Positions 46,765-55,826 are shown, counted from the first letter of the stretch. The stretch: DNA of 64,000 bases from Opitutaceae bacterium (GCA_015075305.1 JABTUS010000005.1:351241-415240), one strand, 5' to 3'. Made by a program: numbers and translations. The notes: generated by a model from the sequence alone, not told the origin.

Positions 46765-47960
46765 AATCCCGACTGCATCGCATCGAGATTCGGAACTTCA
46801 AAGCCTTCCGGGAATTCACCCTCGATCTCGAAGGCCGCCACCTCCTCATCTACGGCGCCAACGGCGCCGGCAAATCATCGCTCTACTGGGCTCTCTACAC
46901 CTTCCTCCAAAGCGCCCGTAAGAACCCCAAGGGGTGCATCGCAAAATACTTCGAACCCGGTGGGCCTGAGAACCTGCTCAATATCCATGAAGATGCTGCG
47001 GCAAAGCCCGGCGAGATTGCCCTCACGCTGCGTGACGTTGCATCGAAGATCGACACCACCTACCGAATCAGCAAAGCGGACCACAGCACCCACCAACAGC
47101 CAGCGATCCTGAAGGGCGATCTAGCGAGCGACTTTATCACCTATCGCTTTTTCTTCGGATTTTCTGATTTCAAGAACTCCCAGAAATTCAACGTCTGGCC
47201 TTTATTCGAAAAGGAGATTCTCCCGTTTTGCGTCTCCACCGGTGGCGAGGTGCCCTTGAACTGCTGGAACGCGATCAAGTCAGGCGAGCCAAACCCGCGT
47301 GGTTACTCAAGCTATGCGGGCACGGATGCGTATCAGTCGTTCCATGCTTGCACTACCGAATTTGCGGCAATGCTGCCCGGGATCGTGGATGCAATCAGTG
47401 CCCAGGCCCAGAAATTCTACGATGAACACTTCGCTGCGGGTGACCCCGCCCCCATCAAGCTAAAGCTGGGCGTCACGACGCCCCCGGCCTCTACGGGTAG
47501 CAATCAATCGTCCTTTCAGTTCACCGTCCCCGTAGTTGAATTTGGCATTCAGGTTCCTGGTAAGCCGGCAATCACTCGTCCGCAGAGTTTCCTCAATGAG
47601 GCAAAGCTCACCCAACTCGCCCTATGCGTTCGCTTCGCGGCGTCTCTGGTCAATCTCCGTGAATCCGATCTCAAGCTCCTCGTCCTAGACGATCTCCTCG
47701 TCAGCCTTGACATGAGCAATCGAATGAAGGTCGTAGAAATCCTGCTCTCCGATACTTTCGCCGGTTACCAGAAAATCATCCTGACCCATGACCTTGGGTT
47801 CTTTCAGGAGTTCAAGCGCATGGTCGGCGGGAAGCACGAGTCATGGCTCTTTCAACGACTCAAGGGGAATGCCAAAGACGGGCCTGTCGTTGTGAACGAA
47901 AAATCACCGCTGGAGAAGGCTCAGCACTTACTTATTAAGGCGTGCAAAATAATAGGGACA
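46761..47960 (+). pseudogene. SMC/RecF-like AAA ATPase, 5' part, split by an IS630 element
   Basis: The gene opens MKSRLHRIEIRNFKAFREF, with Walker A GANGAGKSS (residues 32-40), an ABC-type signature-like segment FLNEAKLTQLALCVRFAA, and Walker B LKLLVLDDLLVSLD (around Asp310). Genuine sequence ends at 47937, where the IS630 element begins; the frame then reads a few codons of the element and stops. The rest continues at 49039-49601. Joining 47937 to 49039 keeps one copy of the TA target and gives a 579-codon ATPase without a stop. Unless the element excises, the protein is truncated after both Walker motifs, so partial function cannot be excluded. It overlaps dinD by four bases. Confidence 0.85.
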
Positions 47961-49038
47961 TGTTAGGATCGGGCAAATGAAGAAAGTTCGCGATACGGAT
48001 TGCCGCGGTCTTGGACACAAAACGCTGAGCGAATTGCGACGTCGGGCCGTTGCGAGGGTGCAAGAGGGACAAAGCCCGGAGGCGGTGGCGAAATCGTTGG
48101 GGATCAACCGGACGACGATATACGATTGGCTGGCGCTGTATCGGAAAGGCGGTTGGAGTGCCTTGGAGGCGCGCAAACGCGGCGGTCGCACGCCCAAGCT
48201 CGACGGTAAAACGCTGAGATGGCTCCATCGAACGATCACGACGAAGAACCCGCTACAGCTGAAGTTTCCGTTCGCCTTGTGGACCTGCGAGATGATCAGG
48301 GAACTGATCAGGCGTCGATTCGGGGTGAAGCTCAGTCGCACCTCAGTCAATCGACTGCTCACCCAGTTGGGATTGAGCGCCCAACGTCCGTTGTGGCGGG
48401 CGTATCAACAAAACCCCGAGGCGGTGCGGCGCTGGATGCACGAGGAGTTCCCCGCAATCCGCGAGGAGGCGCGCAAGTGTGGAGCGGAAATCTTCTTCGG
48501 AGACGAAGCCGGAGTGCGCTCCGATCATCACGCGGGCACCACCTGGGCAGCGAAGGGCAAGACTCCTGTCGTGACCGGCACAGGCGCCCGTTTCGGCTTC
48601 AATATGGTCAGTGCGATCAGCGCCCGAGGGTCCCTGCGCTTCATGGTCGTCGAAGGTTCGGTGGGCGCGGCCACATTCATTGCTTTCCTCAAGCGCTTGC
48701 TGCGTGACGTCAGCAAGCCGGTGTTCCTCGTCGTGGATGGGCATCCCTCGCACAAGGCCAGGCTGGTCAGTCGATTCGTCGAGGCGACGAACGGTCGGCT
48801 CAAACTGTTTTTGCTCCCCGGTTACAGCCCGGAGCTGAATCCCGACGAGCTCGTGTGGAACAGTCTCAAAAACGGCGAACTCGGCCGGAAGATCCACACG
48901 ACCAAGGAACAGATGAAGCGCACGGCCATCGCCCACCTGCGCAGACTCCAGAAACTCCCCAACATCATTCGGTCCTATTTTCAGAAACCAAGCACGGCAT
49001 ACGCCGCTTAAAATGTCCCTTCTATTCTGGCCTCCTTA
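47937..49038 (+). mobile_element. IS630-family insertion sequence
   Basis: The element, about 1.1 kb, has imperfect terminal inverted repeats. Left end: AGGCGTGCAAAATAATAGGGACAT. Right end, read inwards: AGGAGGCCAGAATAGAAGGGACAT. It is flanked by TA on both sides (47936-47937 and 49037-49038), the target duplication expected for this family. It carries one transposase gene in the same direction as the host operon. Confidence 0.9.
47977..49011 (+). CDS. IS630-family transposase
   Basis: This 344-residue transposase has an N-terminal helix-turn-helix (AVAKSLGINRTTIYDWLALY), a second HTH near residue 110, and the DDE core with Asp in EIFFGDEAGV, Asp in LVVDGHPSH and Glu in GYSPELNPDELVWN. All three catalytic residues are present and length is normal, so it is probably active. 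It starts 39 bases inside the left end of the element. Confidence 0.94.
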   Translation: MKKVRDTDCRGLGHKTLSELRRRAVARVQEGQSPEAVAKSLGINRTTIYDWLALYRKGGWSALEARKRGGRTPKLDGKTLRWLHRTITTKNPLQLKFPFALWTCEMIRELIRRRFGVKLSRTSVNRLLTQLGLSAQRPLWRAYQQNPEAVRRWMHEEFPAIREEARKCGAEIFFGDEAGVRSDHHAGTTWAAKGKTPVVTGTGARFGFNMVSAISARGSLRFMVVEGSVGAATFIAFLKRLLRDVSKPVFLVVDGHPSHKARLVSRFVEATNGRLKLFLLPGYSPELNPDELVWNSLKNGELGRKIHTTKEQMKRTAIAHLRRLQKLPNIIRSYFQKPSTAYAA

Positions 49039-49601
49039 ATACGAACGACCAATTAGCCGAGTGCGGAAATCAGCTCCGGCAATGCGTCGAGGAGAACCTC
49101 ACGGCATTTCTGGAACAGACGAAACGGAAGCAGGGCTTGGATCACCTGATCGATCGAGGGGCATTTTCCTCCCTTCACCAAAAACTCCATGAAGCCAGTA
49201 GTGTATTGAGTTTGGGAAGCTACAAGGAGTTTGCCGATGTGCTTCAAAGCGCGTTCACCGTGGATCAACTACGCGAACTCGCATCGGCGGATGAGGTTGA
49301 TCCCGCCAGGTTCGCCGCTGCCACGAAGGCGGAAAAGAAGGCCAAGGGTGCCCTGATTGGAAAGTTGTATGCCGCCCGGCCACAGCTCCATCAGTGCATC
49401 ACCGAATTACTATCCGACGCATCCCGCAAGCGCCTCAACGCGCTGAAGCTTCTTGATGAAATTCGCCGCATCAAAGACCGCATCCTAAATCCAGCGTCTC
49501 ATGCAGGCGCAGCACCCCTCTACAAGAAGGAAGCGGAGGCTGCGGTGAAAGTAATTCAGTCGCTCGACGCAGCTCTTGCAGCAGCCCTCGCGACACTGTG
49601 A
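49039..49601 (+). pseudogene. SMC/RecF-like AAA ATPase, 3' part after the IS630 element
   Basis: The C-terminal 187 codons of the split ATPase gene resume in frame as NTNDQLAECGNQLRQC, following directly on the 5' part if the element is removed. The region is helical and contains no Walker motifs (AFLEQTKRKQGLDHL, YKEFADVLQSAF). It is probably a regulatory or partner-binding tail. The stop at 49599-49601 lies seven bases before the GHKL gene. Confidence 0.82.
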
Positions 49602-49608
49602 TTCCCAT

Positions 49609-51375
49609 ATGAACAAACCCGCCCACTTCTCCGTCGATCCGCGTGTCGCCACGATTTTGGGCGAGAACTATTCATCCAGTGAGCGCGCCCTGCGCGAACT
49701 CATCGACAACGCGTGGGACGCCGAGGCCCGCTCCGTGCGAATCACGCTCCCTGCGCCGATGACGACCGATCCCATCATAGTCCAAGACGACGGCAATGGG
49801 ATGAAGGAGCAGGAGCTTCGCCAAGAGTATCTCAACATCGCCAGTCCCCACATCAGCCGCAAAGGCGACCGCACGCCTAGCCTCAACCGTCTCGTCAAGG
49901 GCCGGCGCGGCGTCGGTAAGTTCTCCGGTCTTATCCTCGCCGACGTAATGGAGGTCGTTACCCGCGCAAACGGCACGCAGACCCGAATCACCATTTCCAA
50001 ATCTGCCTTGTTGGCCGCAGGCAAAGACATCGAACAAGTCCCGCTACCGGTGGAAGCAGAGACCTGTGAGAAGGAGCAGCACGGCACCACGGTAATTCTG
50101 AAAAACCTGAATCCACGCCTCAACTTCCCTCAAGCCGACAAGCTCCGCGAGATTCTGGCCTACGATTACGGGCGAGAAAGCGGTATCGAGATTTTCATCA
50201 ACGGAGACCGAGTTCATCGCCACGAAATCCAAGGAACCAAATTCACCAAGAACTACACCTTGCCCGACGGCAAAACCGCCACCGTGAGCTGGACGGTAAG
50301 CGAAAAACCCGTCGCCGCGCGCAACGCCGGCATCGTTCTTCGCGCCGGTGAAAAGGCCATCGGCAAGCCTCATCACTGGGGTTTGGAGCATGAAGAACAA
50401 CTCACCGATCGTCTGCGCAACCGTGTCGTCGGTGAGGCCAGAATCGAGCCGGAAACCATCGAACTTACCGCCGCGGGCGGAGACGTAATCGAGAGCGACA
50501 AGAACTTCGAATACCTCAGCCAGGCCATCAAGGAAGACGTCAAAGCCAGTCTTTCTGAAGTCCATACTGGCGAGGTCAACCTCGCAAAAGCCCGCTGGAC
50601 ACAGTTGATGAAACGGCGTCTGGAAGCTGTTCCCGAGCATCGCCGAGCAATCGCCGAAGACCGTCTTGAAAAACTGATCTCCCGCAGCTATCAGGAGGGC
50701 GAAAAGGAGGAGCGTATTACCATCCTCATCAACCTGGTGTTGGATGCTCTGGAAACGGACGAGTATTGGACGGTTTGCAAAGAGGTCGAAGCAGCGGAGA
50801 AAGCCGATGTTTTCGTCTTTGCCCAGGCGCTCGACAAATTCGGTTTGGCCGACCTCGCCTTCATCGGCCAGCAAGCGGAACGGCGGCGCACGTATCTGGA
50901 CAGCTTGGACAAGCTTGCGACCGACGCAGCGACGACCGAAGGCCAGATGCACACGGCACTGCAACACAGCCTCTGGATTTTCGGAAACGAATACAGCCTC
51001 ATGGCGAGCAATCGCCAGCTCCGCAGTATCGTCCAAGACTTCACGGAGAAAACCTACAAAGGCACGGACGCCACGGACCGCCCCGACCTGCTTCTCGCCG
51101 CCAACGTCGAAGGCCGACATCTCCTGATCGAATTCAAGCGTCCATCGATCACCGTTGGCCGTGACGCGGAGAGCCAAGCCATGAAGTATGCCGACACGTT
51201 GTCCGGCCAGCTCGGCATCGGCTTGGACATCCTGATCGTTGGCGGCCAGGTGGATCAAAAGCTTCAATCCGACTATTCCGGCAAGCGAACGAAGTTTCTT
51301 TCTTACCGTGCCGTGGTCGCCAACGCCCGCACCCAACTCGAATGGCTGCTACGCCAGCTCAATGAGAAACCCTGA
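49609..51375 (+). CDS. GHKL (MutL/MORC/Hsp90-like) ATPase fused to a PD-(D/E)XK nuclease-like domain
   Basis: This 588-residue protein begins with a GHKL ATPase: N-box ALRELIDNAWDAE (Glu30, Asn34), G1 DDGNGM (60-65) and G2 GRRGVGKFSG (98-107). A helical middle part (about 310-450) follows. The C-terminal end has a restriction-fold pattern with Asp493 (RPDLLL) and Glu508/Lys510 (LIEFKRPS), preceded by a helix SLWIFGNEYSLM, as in Shedu-type DUF4263 domains. An ATP-driven clamp linked to a nuclease is the likely mechanism. It starts seven bases after the split ATPase gene. ATG 49609 is chosen; upstream in-frame codons overlap that gene. Confidence 0.85.
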   Translation: MNKPAHFSVDPRVATILGENYSSSERALRELIDNAWDAEARSVRITLPAPMTTDPIIVQDDGNGMKEQELRQEYLNIASPHISRKGDRTPSLNRLVKGRRGVGKFSGLILADVMEVVTRANGTQTRITISKSALLAAGKDIEQVPLPVEAETCEKEQHGTTVILKNLNPRLNFPQADKLREILAYDYGRESGIEIFINGDRVHRHEIQGTKFTKNYTLPDGKTATVSWTVSEKPVAARNAGIVLRAGEKAIGKPHHWGLEHEEQLTDRLRNRVVGEARIEPETIELTAAGGDVIESDKNFEYLSQAIKEDVKASLSEVHTGEVNLAKARWTQLMKRRLEAVPEHRRAIAEDRLEKLISRSYQEGEKEERITILINLVLDALETDEYWTVCKEVEAAEKADVFVFAQALDKFGLADLAFIGQQAERRRTYLDSLDKLATDAATTEGQMHTALQHSLWIFGNEYSLMASNRQLRSIVQDFTEKTYKGTDATDRPDLLLAANVEGRHLLIEFKRPSITVGRDAESQAMKYADTLSGQLGIGLDILIVGGQVDQKLQSDYSGKRTKFLSYRAVVANARTQLEWLLRQLNEKP

Positions 51376-51406
51376 GGACATTCTCCGCTAGCTCAGCAAC
51401 TAGACG

Positions 51407-51487
51407 ATGGATACATTCAAAAAAAAGCTCGTCGTCGAGATGTTGCGAAATCTGGAGCGGTACATGGACGCTGAACAACATGGCTAA
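51407..51487 (+). CDS. Possible 26-residue leader peptide overlapping the TIR gene
   Basis: A very short open frame starts ATG at 51407 and ends TAA at 51485-51487, overlapping the TIR gene start (51480) by eight bases. It reads MDTFKKKLVVEMLRNLERYM, lysine-rich and then amphipathic. The overlap would allow translational coupling. It may also be the remnant of a longer gene or chance. Confidence 0.25.
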   Translation: MDTFKKKLVVEMLRNLERYMDAEQHG

Positions 51488-52499
51488 GTCCTCCTTCCCG
51501 AAGCCCGTCAGCGAGGTCGTTGCCACGTTGGCCGACATCTTCCGTCACCAAGGGAAGGGTGAGCTGGCCGAACTGTGCGAAAGCGCGCATGCGCGCTTTG
51601 ACGAAACAAACTACGACAACTGGAATGGTGGCACCTACACTTGGGCATTGAGGCTGGTCGTGCCGGTGCCGCTGTTCGCATCGATCGAACCACGTCTGCT
51701 TGCGCTTGAGAAAGAAATCGGAGAGAAGCTCTCCCAATTCGGACGTGAATATCCCAACGATCGTCTGGGCGAGGTGACGATCACTCCGATCAGCCCGACA
51801 AGTGTGATTTTGGGAAAGCAGATGACTCCTTCCGACGTGGAGGTGCGCAGGCTCTGGCCCGATGGCATGCTCCGCTTGTTTCTGAGTCATTTGGCTGTGC
51901 ACAAGGTGGCGGTCTCGAAACTGAAAGATGAACTGAAGTCACGGGGAGTCGCGGCCTTTGTTGCTCACGAGGACATCGAACCAAGCTTGGAATGGCGGAA
52001 CGAAATCGAGTTGGGTTTGCGATCCATGCACGCCTTGGCGGCGCTACTGACCCTTGGTTTCCATGAGAGCAATTGGACTGATCAAGAGATGGGTTGGGCA
52101 CTAGGCCGAGGCGTGCTTGTGCTGCCTGTGCGTGTCGGGATCGATCCCTACGGTTTCGCCGGGAAATATCAGGGCATCAGTGGTTCTCTTGAGCAACCAG
52201 CGGTTCTCGCTTCGAGCATCGTCGAGGTTTTGCTGGCCAACAATCAAACGCACGGCGAAATGCGCCGGGCACTCGTAGCGAGTTTCACAAACGCCAGATC
52301 GTTTCAGATGGCGAAATCACTCCGCGCCTTGGTGGTGCAAGTTCAAGATTTCACCGACGAAGAGAAAGAAGCTCTCCGCAAGGCGTGCGTGAACAACGAA
52401 CAGGTGAAGGGCGCGTTCGGCGTCACAGAAGCTATTTATAGAGCGTTTGGAAAACCGACTGACGTGAAAACTTCCGATGCGTCCGACGTTTCTTTCTAA
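51480..52499 (+). CDS. TIR-domain protein, probable NAD-cleaving effector
   Basis: This 339-residue protein has a TIR domain at about residues 130-245: LRLFLSHLAVHKVAVSKLK (beta-A), GVAAFVAHEDIEP (BB loop), and the catalytic-type Glu203 in NWTDQEMGWAL. Bacterial TIR effectors cleave NAD+ or make signalling nucleotides, usually to kill an infected cell. The first 125 residues form a separate domain I do not recognise, possibly the sensor, and the tail of about 80 residues is helical. It is the last gene of the same-strand island, 104 bases after the GHKL-nuclease gene. Confidence 0.85.
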   Translation: MAKSSFPKPVSEVVATLADIFRHQGKGELAELCESAHARFDETNYDNWNGGTYTWALRLVVPVPLFASIEPRLLALEKEIGEKLSQFGREYPNDRLGEVTITPISPTSVILGKQMTPSDVEVRRLWPDGMLRLFLSHLAVHKVAVSKLKDELKSRGVAAFVAHEDIEPSLEWRNEIELGLRSMHALAALLTLGFHESNWTDQEMGWALGRGVLVLPVRVGIDPYGFAGKYQGISGSLEQPAVLASSIVEVLLANNQTHGEMRRALVASFTNARSFQMAKSLRALVVQVQDFTDEEKEALRKACVNNEQVKGAFGVTEAIYRAFGKPTDVKTSDASDVSF

Positions 52500-52987
52500 A
52501 CTACATCCTCGCGCAATCGAGGAGCTTGATAACTTTCTCAGGTGTCGCGTTTCCGATTTCCATTCAGGGCAAATGCCTTTCCCCGCGTTCGAGTCTGCGT
52601 CTCGCACTCCCCATTCCAGCGGGGACACCCCGCAACGCCCCGATGTCGGCTGATGCCGGGGATTTCCAGCGCGAGCGTTCAGGTTCATCACTCCGGCGCT
52701 TCCGCTCAGGGTCCGGCTCACGGCCATTCGCTGCGGTCTGGGACGGCTTGGGTTTCCGCGCTCACGGCCGCCTCTGGCGATTCATCGTCCGAGCAGGACC
52801 ACTCGCCAGGATCGCTCTCGTCGCGCCGTTGTTCGTCGTGCGCCCGCCGTAGCGGGCACCCGCGCTCCTCACCCGTCCTGCCGCAGAACCGGCATCGGGG
52901 GCCCTCGCCAATGCTTCGGCCATTTTCGCGCTAACGCACTTCATCACGGATCTTCTTCTAGCGAAGCCACACCCTGAGGGCTGCCTC
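52500..52987. other. Gene-free spacer between the TIR gene and the radC-like remnant
   Basis: I see no credible gene in these 488 bases on either strand; frames lack family patterns and start signals. The sequence is GC-rich with short imperfect palindromes (for example near 52640-52665). It may be decayed leader sequence of the radC-like gene. Confidence 0.4.
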
Positions 52988-53452
52988 ATGATAGCACCTG
53001 CGGCAGCCGGCGGGCACACGTACTCCCTCGTTTCTCTCACTCTCGGCGAAGTGGTCCAACTCAACAACCCCGCCAGCGTTGCCGACTACCTGCGTTCTGC
53101 CTTCGACGAGAAGCCGATGCAGGAGGCGTTCTAATGCGTCCATCTCGACCGCAAGAACCACCCCATCGGCCGTCATCTCGTCACCCTCGGCACGGCCACG
53201 TCGACCCGGGTGGCCCCCCGTGAAGTCTTCCGGGGCGCCATCCTCGCCAGCGCCACGGCCCTCGTGGTTGCCCACAACCATCCCTCCGGCGACCCGCCTC
53301 TCAGCGCCGCCGACATCCAGATGACACGCCACCTTCGGGAAGCCGCCAAGGTGATCGACATCGACCTCATCGACCACGTCATCGTGGGCGACGCGAAGGC
53401 CGCCCCGCAGAAAATCGGCCACTATTCCTTCCGCGCCGCGGGCCTCTTGTGA
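52988..53452 (+). pseudogene. RadC-like JAB/MPN-domain gene with an in-frame stop
   Basis: Translation from ATG 52988 gives SVADYLRSAFDEKPMQEAF, then TAA at 53132-53134, and continues in the same frame as CVHLDRKNHPIGRHLVTLG to a normal end at 53450. The JAB metal motif HNHPSGDP with downstream Asp (SAADIQ) is intact. Homologues usually have an aromatic residue where the stop lies (QEAF-W/Y-VVHLD). RadC-like proteins of this kind are common on mobile islands. A start after the stop would lose the N-terminal half. Confidence 0.8.
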
Positions 53453-53463
53453 GGCCCTTTTTT
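53440..53463 (+). terminator. Rho-independent terminator overlapping the radC-like stop codon
   Basis: GGGCCTC (53440-53446) pairs perfectly with GAGGCCC (53451-53457) across TTGT, followed by six T. The stop codon TGA lies in the loop and stem. Confidence 0.88.
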
Positions 53464-53545
53464 CGGACGACGTCCGCGATTCCGGCGAGCGGATCGCGCG
53501 TTGACTCAGGCCCCGGTCTCGCGATGGTCCCTCAACACGGGCCAG

Positions 53546-53580
53546 CCGCCCCGGGGGAAACCTCGGGGCGGAAGTTTTTT
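53546..53580 (+). terminator. Second stem-loop with T tract
   Basis: CCGCCCCG (53546-53553) pairs with CGGGGCGG (53564-53571), followed by AAGTTTTTT. It lies about 90 bases past the first terminator and may back it up, or help separate the convergent hipA gene. Confidence 0.65.
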
Positions 53581-53656
53581 ATATCCGGTGCCCGTCCGCG
53601 TGATTGAAAACTGAATGATAGTTCAAACTCGGTTTGAACTACCACGATTTTATCAA

Positions 53657-54943
53657 TCAGGCGGAGCGTTTCTGCGCCGCCGCACGCTCGGGGTGCTCGA
53701 AAGCATCCGCGAAGTCTTCCATGTCGCGATCCGACATCCCCAAGGCTCGCCCGGCCTCGCGCCATCCGGCCACGGCGCGCTCGACTTCACCCAAGATTGC
53801 TTTCCCCCGCGGAAGCGACAGTCGGAAGTAGGCAATCACGGACATCAAAGCCTCGACCGTCGCCTCCGGACCGGTGTCGGCCGACACCCAAGTCTTCAAC
53901 TCACGCGCCCGGTCCGGAAACGGATTGAGATCGAAAGCCGGAGCGAGCCGCCAAAGGCCGCGCTCCGCGTGGAGGAAGCCATGATTGCGGAGGTGATCGT
54001 CCACGTTGGTGATGAGGATCGAAAAGGCCATTCGCCGCCACAGCTCCTCGATATCGGTTTGAGCCGCCGCCCCATTCATGCGGAGAGCATCCACAATTTC
54101 CGTGTAGCTGTGTTCCTGGGCGCCGGCGGATTCCACGCCGAGGAGCGTCGCGGCCGAAACATACATCAAACGCCGGCCATCGAGTGTCCGGTCGAAGCGG
54201 CGAATCAAGGCGACGGGCACGCCATCGTTGTCTACGATTCGCGCAGCGGCGACGTTGAGTCCGGCAGCCTTCGCCAAGGTCATGGCGAGCACCTCGCCCT
54301 TCGTGACCGCGCGTTCGTCCTGCACGCTTGGAAACTTCCCAATCGCCAGCATCCCGTCGTCATCCACCACGGAGCACTTCGGTCGCAAGCCACCAAGCGA
54401 GGTGCCGCGGCCCCGCAGGTAAGCGAGATCGGCGGCGGTCTCTGTTTCGGTTTCCACCGCGCGCGAGGCGCTCATCAGTTGCTGCAATTCCAGCAGCGGT
54501 GGGGCGGTGCGACGTGCCGGCTCTGAGGCGCGCTGAAACACGCCGGCCTCATCGCGAAAGCGCAGCGCCCCGCCGCGACTGCCGTCGTCCACGGCCAGTA
54601 GGAAATCGACGGCATTGAGCTGGGCCGATGCGGCTTCAGCTCCCGCGCGCTTGGCCGCCTGGCGTCGCTTCGCGTGGTCGCGCAGGATGACGCGCCGGCC
54701 CCAACCATCCGGTTCCGTGTCGGCAATTGCCGCGTGAAACACGGAACCTTCCGCCGTCTTTCGATGAAACTGCGAGCCGGTGACGAGCGGCAGATTCGGT
54801 TCGAGGGCGAAACGGTCTGCGGCAGCGAGCCAGGTTTCGTCGTAAACGAAAGCCGCATGCTCCCGCGCGCCGCTCTGATCGTAATGCAGGGCGCCGACGA
54901 GACGGCCCTCGTTGCCGAGGAAGACTTGGAGAGTGCGTTTCAT
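53657..54943 (-). CDS. hipA: HipA-family serine/threonine kinase toxin
   Basis: This 428-residue kinase resembles HipA, which phosphorylates aminoacyl-tRNA synthetases and causes dormancy. It has the ATP-binding loop GRGTSLGGLRPK, catalytic NVDDHLRNHGF and the metal-binding LAPAFDLNP. The N-terminal domain (LQVFLGNEGRLVGAL) is also typical. Start ATG 54943 overlaps the upstream regulator gene stop by four bases. The pair is complete and looks functional. Confidence 0.9.
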   Translation of the reverse strand: MKRTLQVFLGNEGRLVGALHYDQSGAREHAAFVYDETWLAAADRFALEPNLPLVTGSQFHRKTAEGSVFHAAIADTEPDGWGRRVILRDHAKRRQAAKRAGAEAASAQLNAVDFLLAVDDGSRGGALRFRDEAGVFQRASEPARRTAPPLLELQQLMSASRAVETETETAADLAYLRGRGTSLGGLRPKCSVVDDDGMLAIGKFPSVQDERAVTKGEVLAMTLAKAAGLNVAAARIVDNDGVPVALIRRFDRTLDGRRLMYVSAATLLGVESAGAQEHSYTEIVDALRMNGAAAQTDIEELWRRMAFSILITNVDDHLRNHGFLHAERGLWRLAPAFDLNPFPDRARELKTWVSADTGPEATVEALMSVIAYFRLSLPRGKAILGEVERAVAGWREAGRALGMSDRDMEDFADAFEHPERAAAQKRSA

Positions 54944-55272
54944 GACGAAGTCGGAGTTGTCTTGACGCGCACGCGTTTCGGCAATCGGGCTTCATCCAAT
55001 TGAAGGCCCACGTCGTCGCGTTTGGGATCGACCAACTCGCCGAGGGCGTTGCCGAGACCCAGGACAAAGAGGGCCATCGCGTAAGCACCCATCGCCACGG
55101 TCGGGTCGCCCTTCTCGACCCGGCGATAGGTATTCGTGGCCACGCCCATCCGTTCCACCATCATGGCGACGGTGAAGTGGCGTTTACGGCGTGCCGTGGC
55201 CAGATCCTGCCCCAGCTTGGCCAAGGCACGGCGGGTCGGCGGCGGCAGGAGGTCATGGAGAGAGGAGCGCAT
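54940..55272 (-). CDS. hipB: HipB-like XRE-family antitoxin
   Basis: This 110-residue protein has a lambda-repressor-like helix-turn-helix (LATARRKRHFTVAMMVERMGVATNTYRRVEKGD, spanning about residues 23-55). It would bind its own promoter and neutralise HipA, as in hipBA. It overlaps hipA by four bases. The AT-rich 90 bases upstream (55273-55364) probably contain the promoter. Confidence 0.85.
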   Translation of the reverse strand: MRSSLHDLLPPPTRRALAKLGQDLATARRKRHFTVAMMVERMGVATNTYRRVEKGDPTVAMGAYAMALFVLGLGNALGELVDPKRDDVGLQLDEARLPKRVRVKTTPTSS

Positions 55273-55364
55273 GTTAAAAGGCTATGGATGGACTCTTACA
55301 GGATTTAATGAGCAATACATTGATATTTATGTGGGGAATGTCGAGAGCGATTCTGCGCTGGCGG

Positions 55365-55826
55365 TTAGGCGGCGGCAGGACGTTTGAGCAGAGCAGGTTG
55401 CGGCGGCGTAACGTTCTTTTCGGCCGGCAGGCGGCCGAGGAGTTCATCCCGGATGTGCCGCCAGGTCGAATCCTCCATTGCGACCAATTTCGCCCGCAGC
55501 TCGCCGAGATTGAAGGCCTCGGCCGGTTGCGCCGAGCGGTCCTGTTGCACCGCGCCGCGCGTTGGTTGTCGCGTTTCATCTTTCGGATTGAAGAAACCCG
55601 CTGCCTTCATGACGCGGCGCACCCGATCGGTGAGATGATCAGCGTTGAGGCGGTAGTGCGCCTCCAATTCCGGAAAGGCATAGACCGGCAGACGCGGCGC
55701 GGGCTTCGCCAACGCCTTTTCGAGCAAGCTGCGCTGGAGCGGGAAGATCGGGATTTCCACCGTCTCGCCTGTCTTTGCCGTTTTCACGGTCACGAAGCCG
55801 CCTTCGAGATCGACCGAGCTGCGCAA
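55365..55826 (-). pseudogene. Tyrosine-recombinase (integrase) remnant
   Basis: The frame reads as a middle-to-C-terminal part of an integrase (VTVKTAKTGETVEIPIFP, YAFPELEAHYRLNADHLTDRVRRVMKAAGF) followed by a tail AMEDSTWRHIRDELLGRL. The block that should carry the His-x-x-Arg and the catalytic Tyr is missing, and the N-terminal half is absent. It is thus doubly deleted and inactive. It may be the former integrase of the island. Confidence 0.6.

Noticed and set aside
50044..51336. A 430-codon minus-strand frame opposite the GHKL gene, and a similar one at 39528-40535 opposite the helicase
   Set aside because: Both mirror well-supported genes and have no recognisable motifs or start signals.
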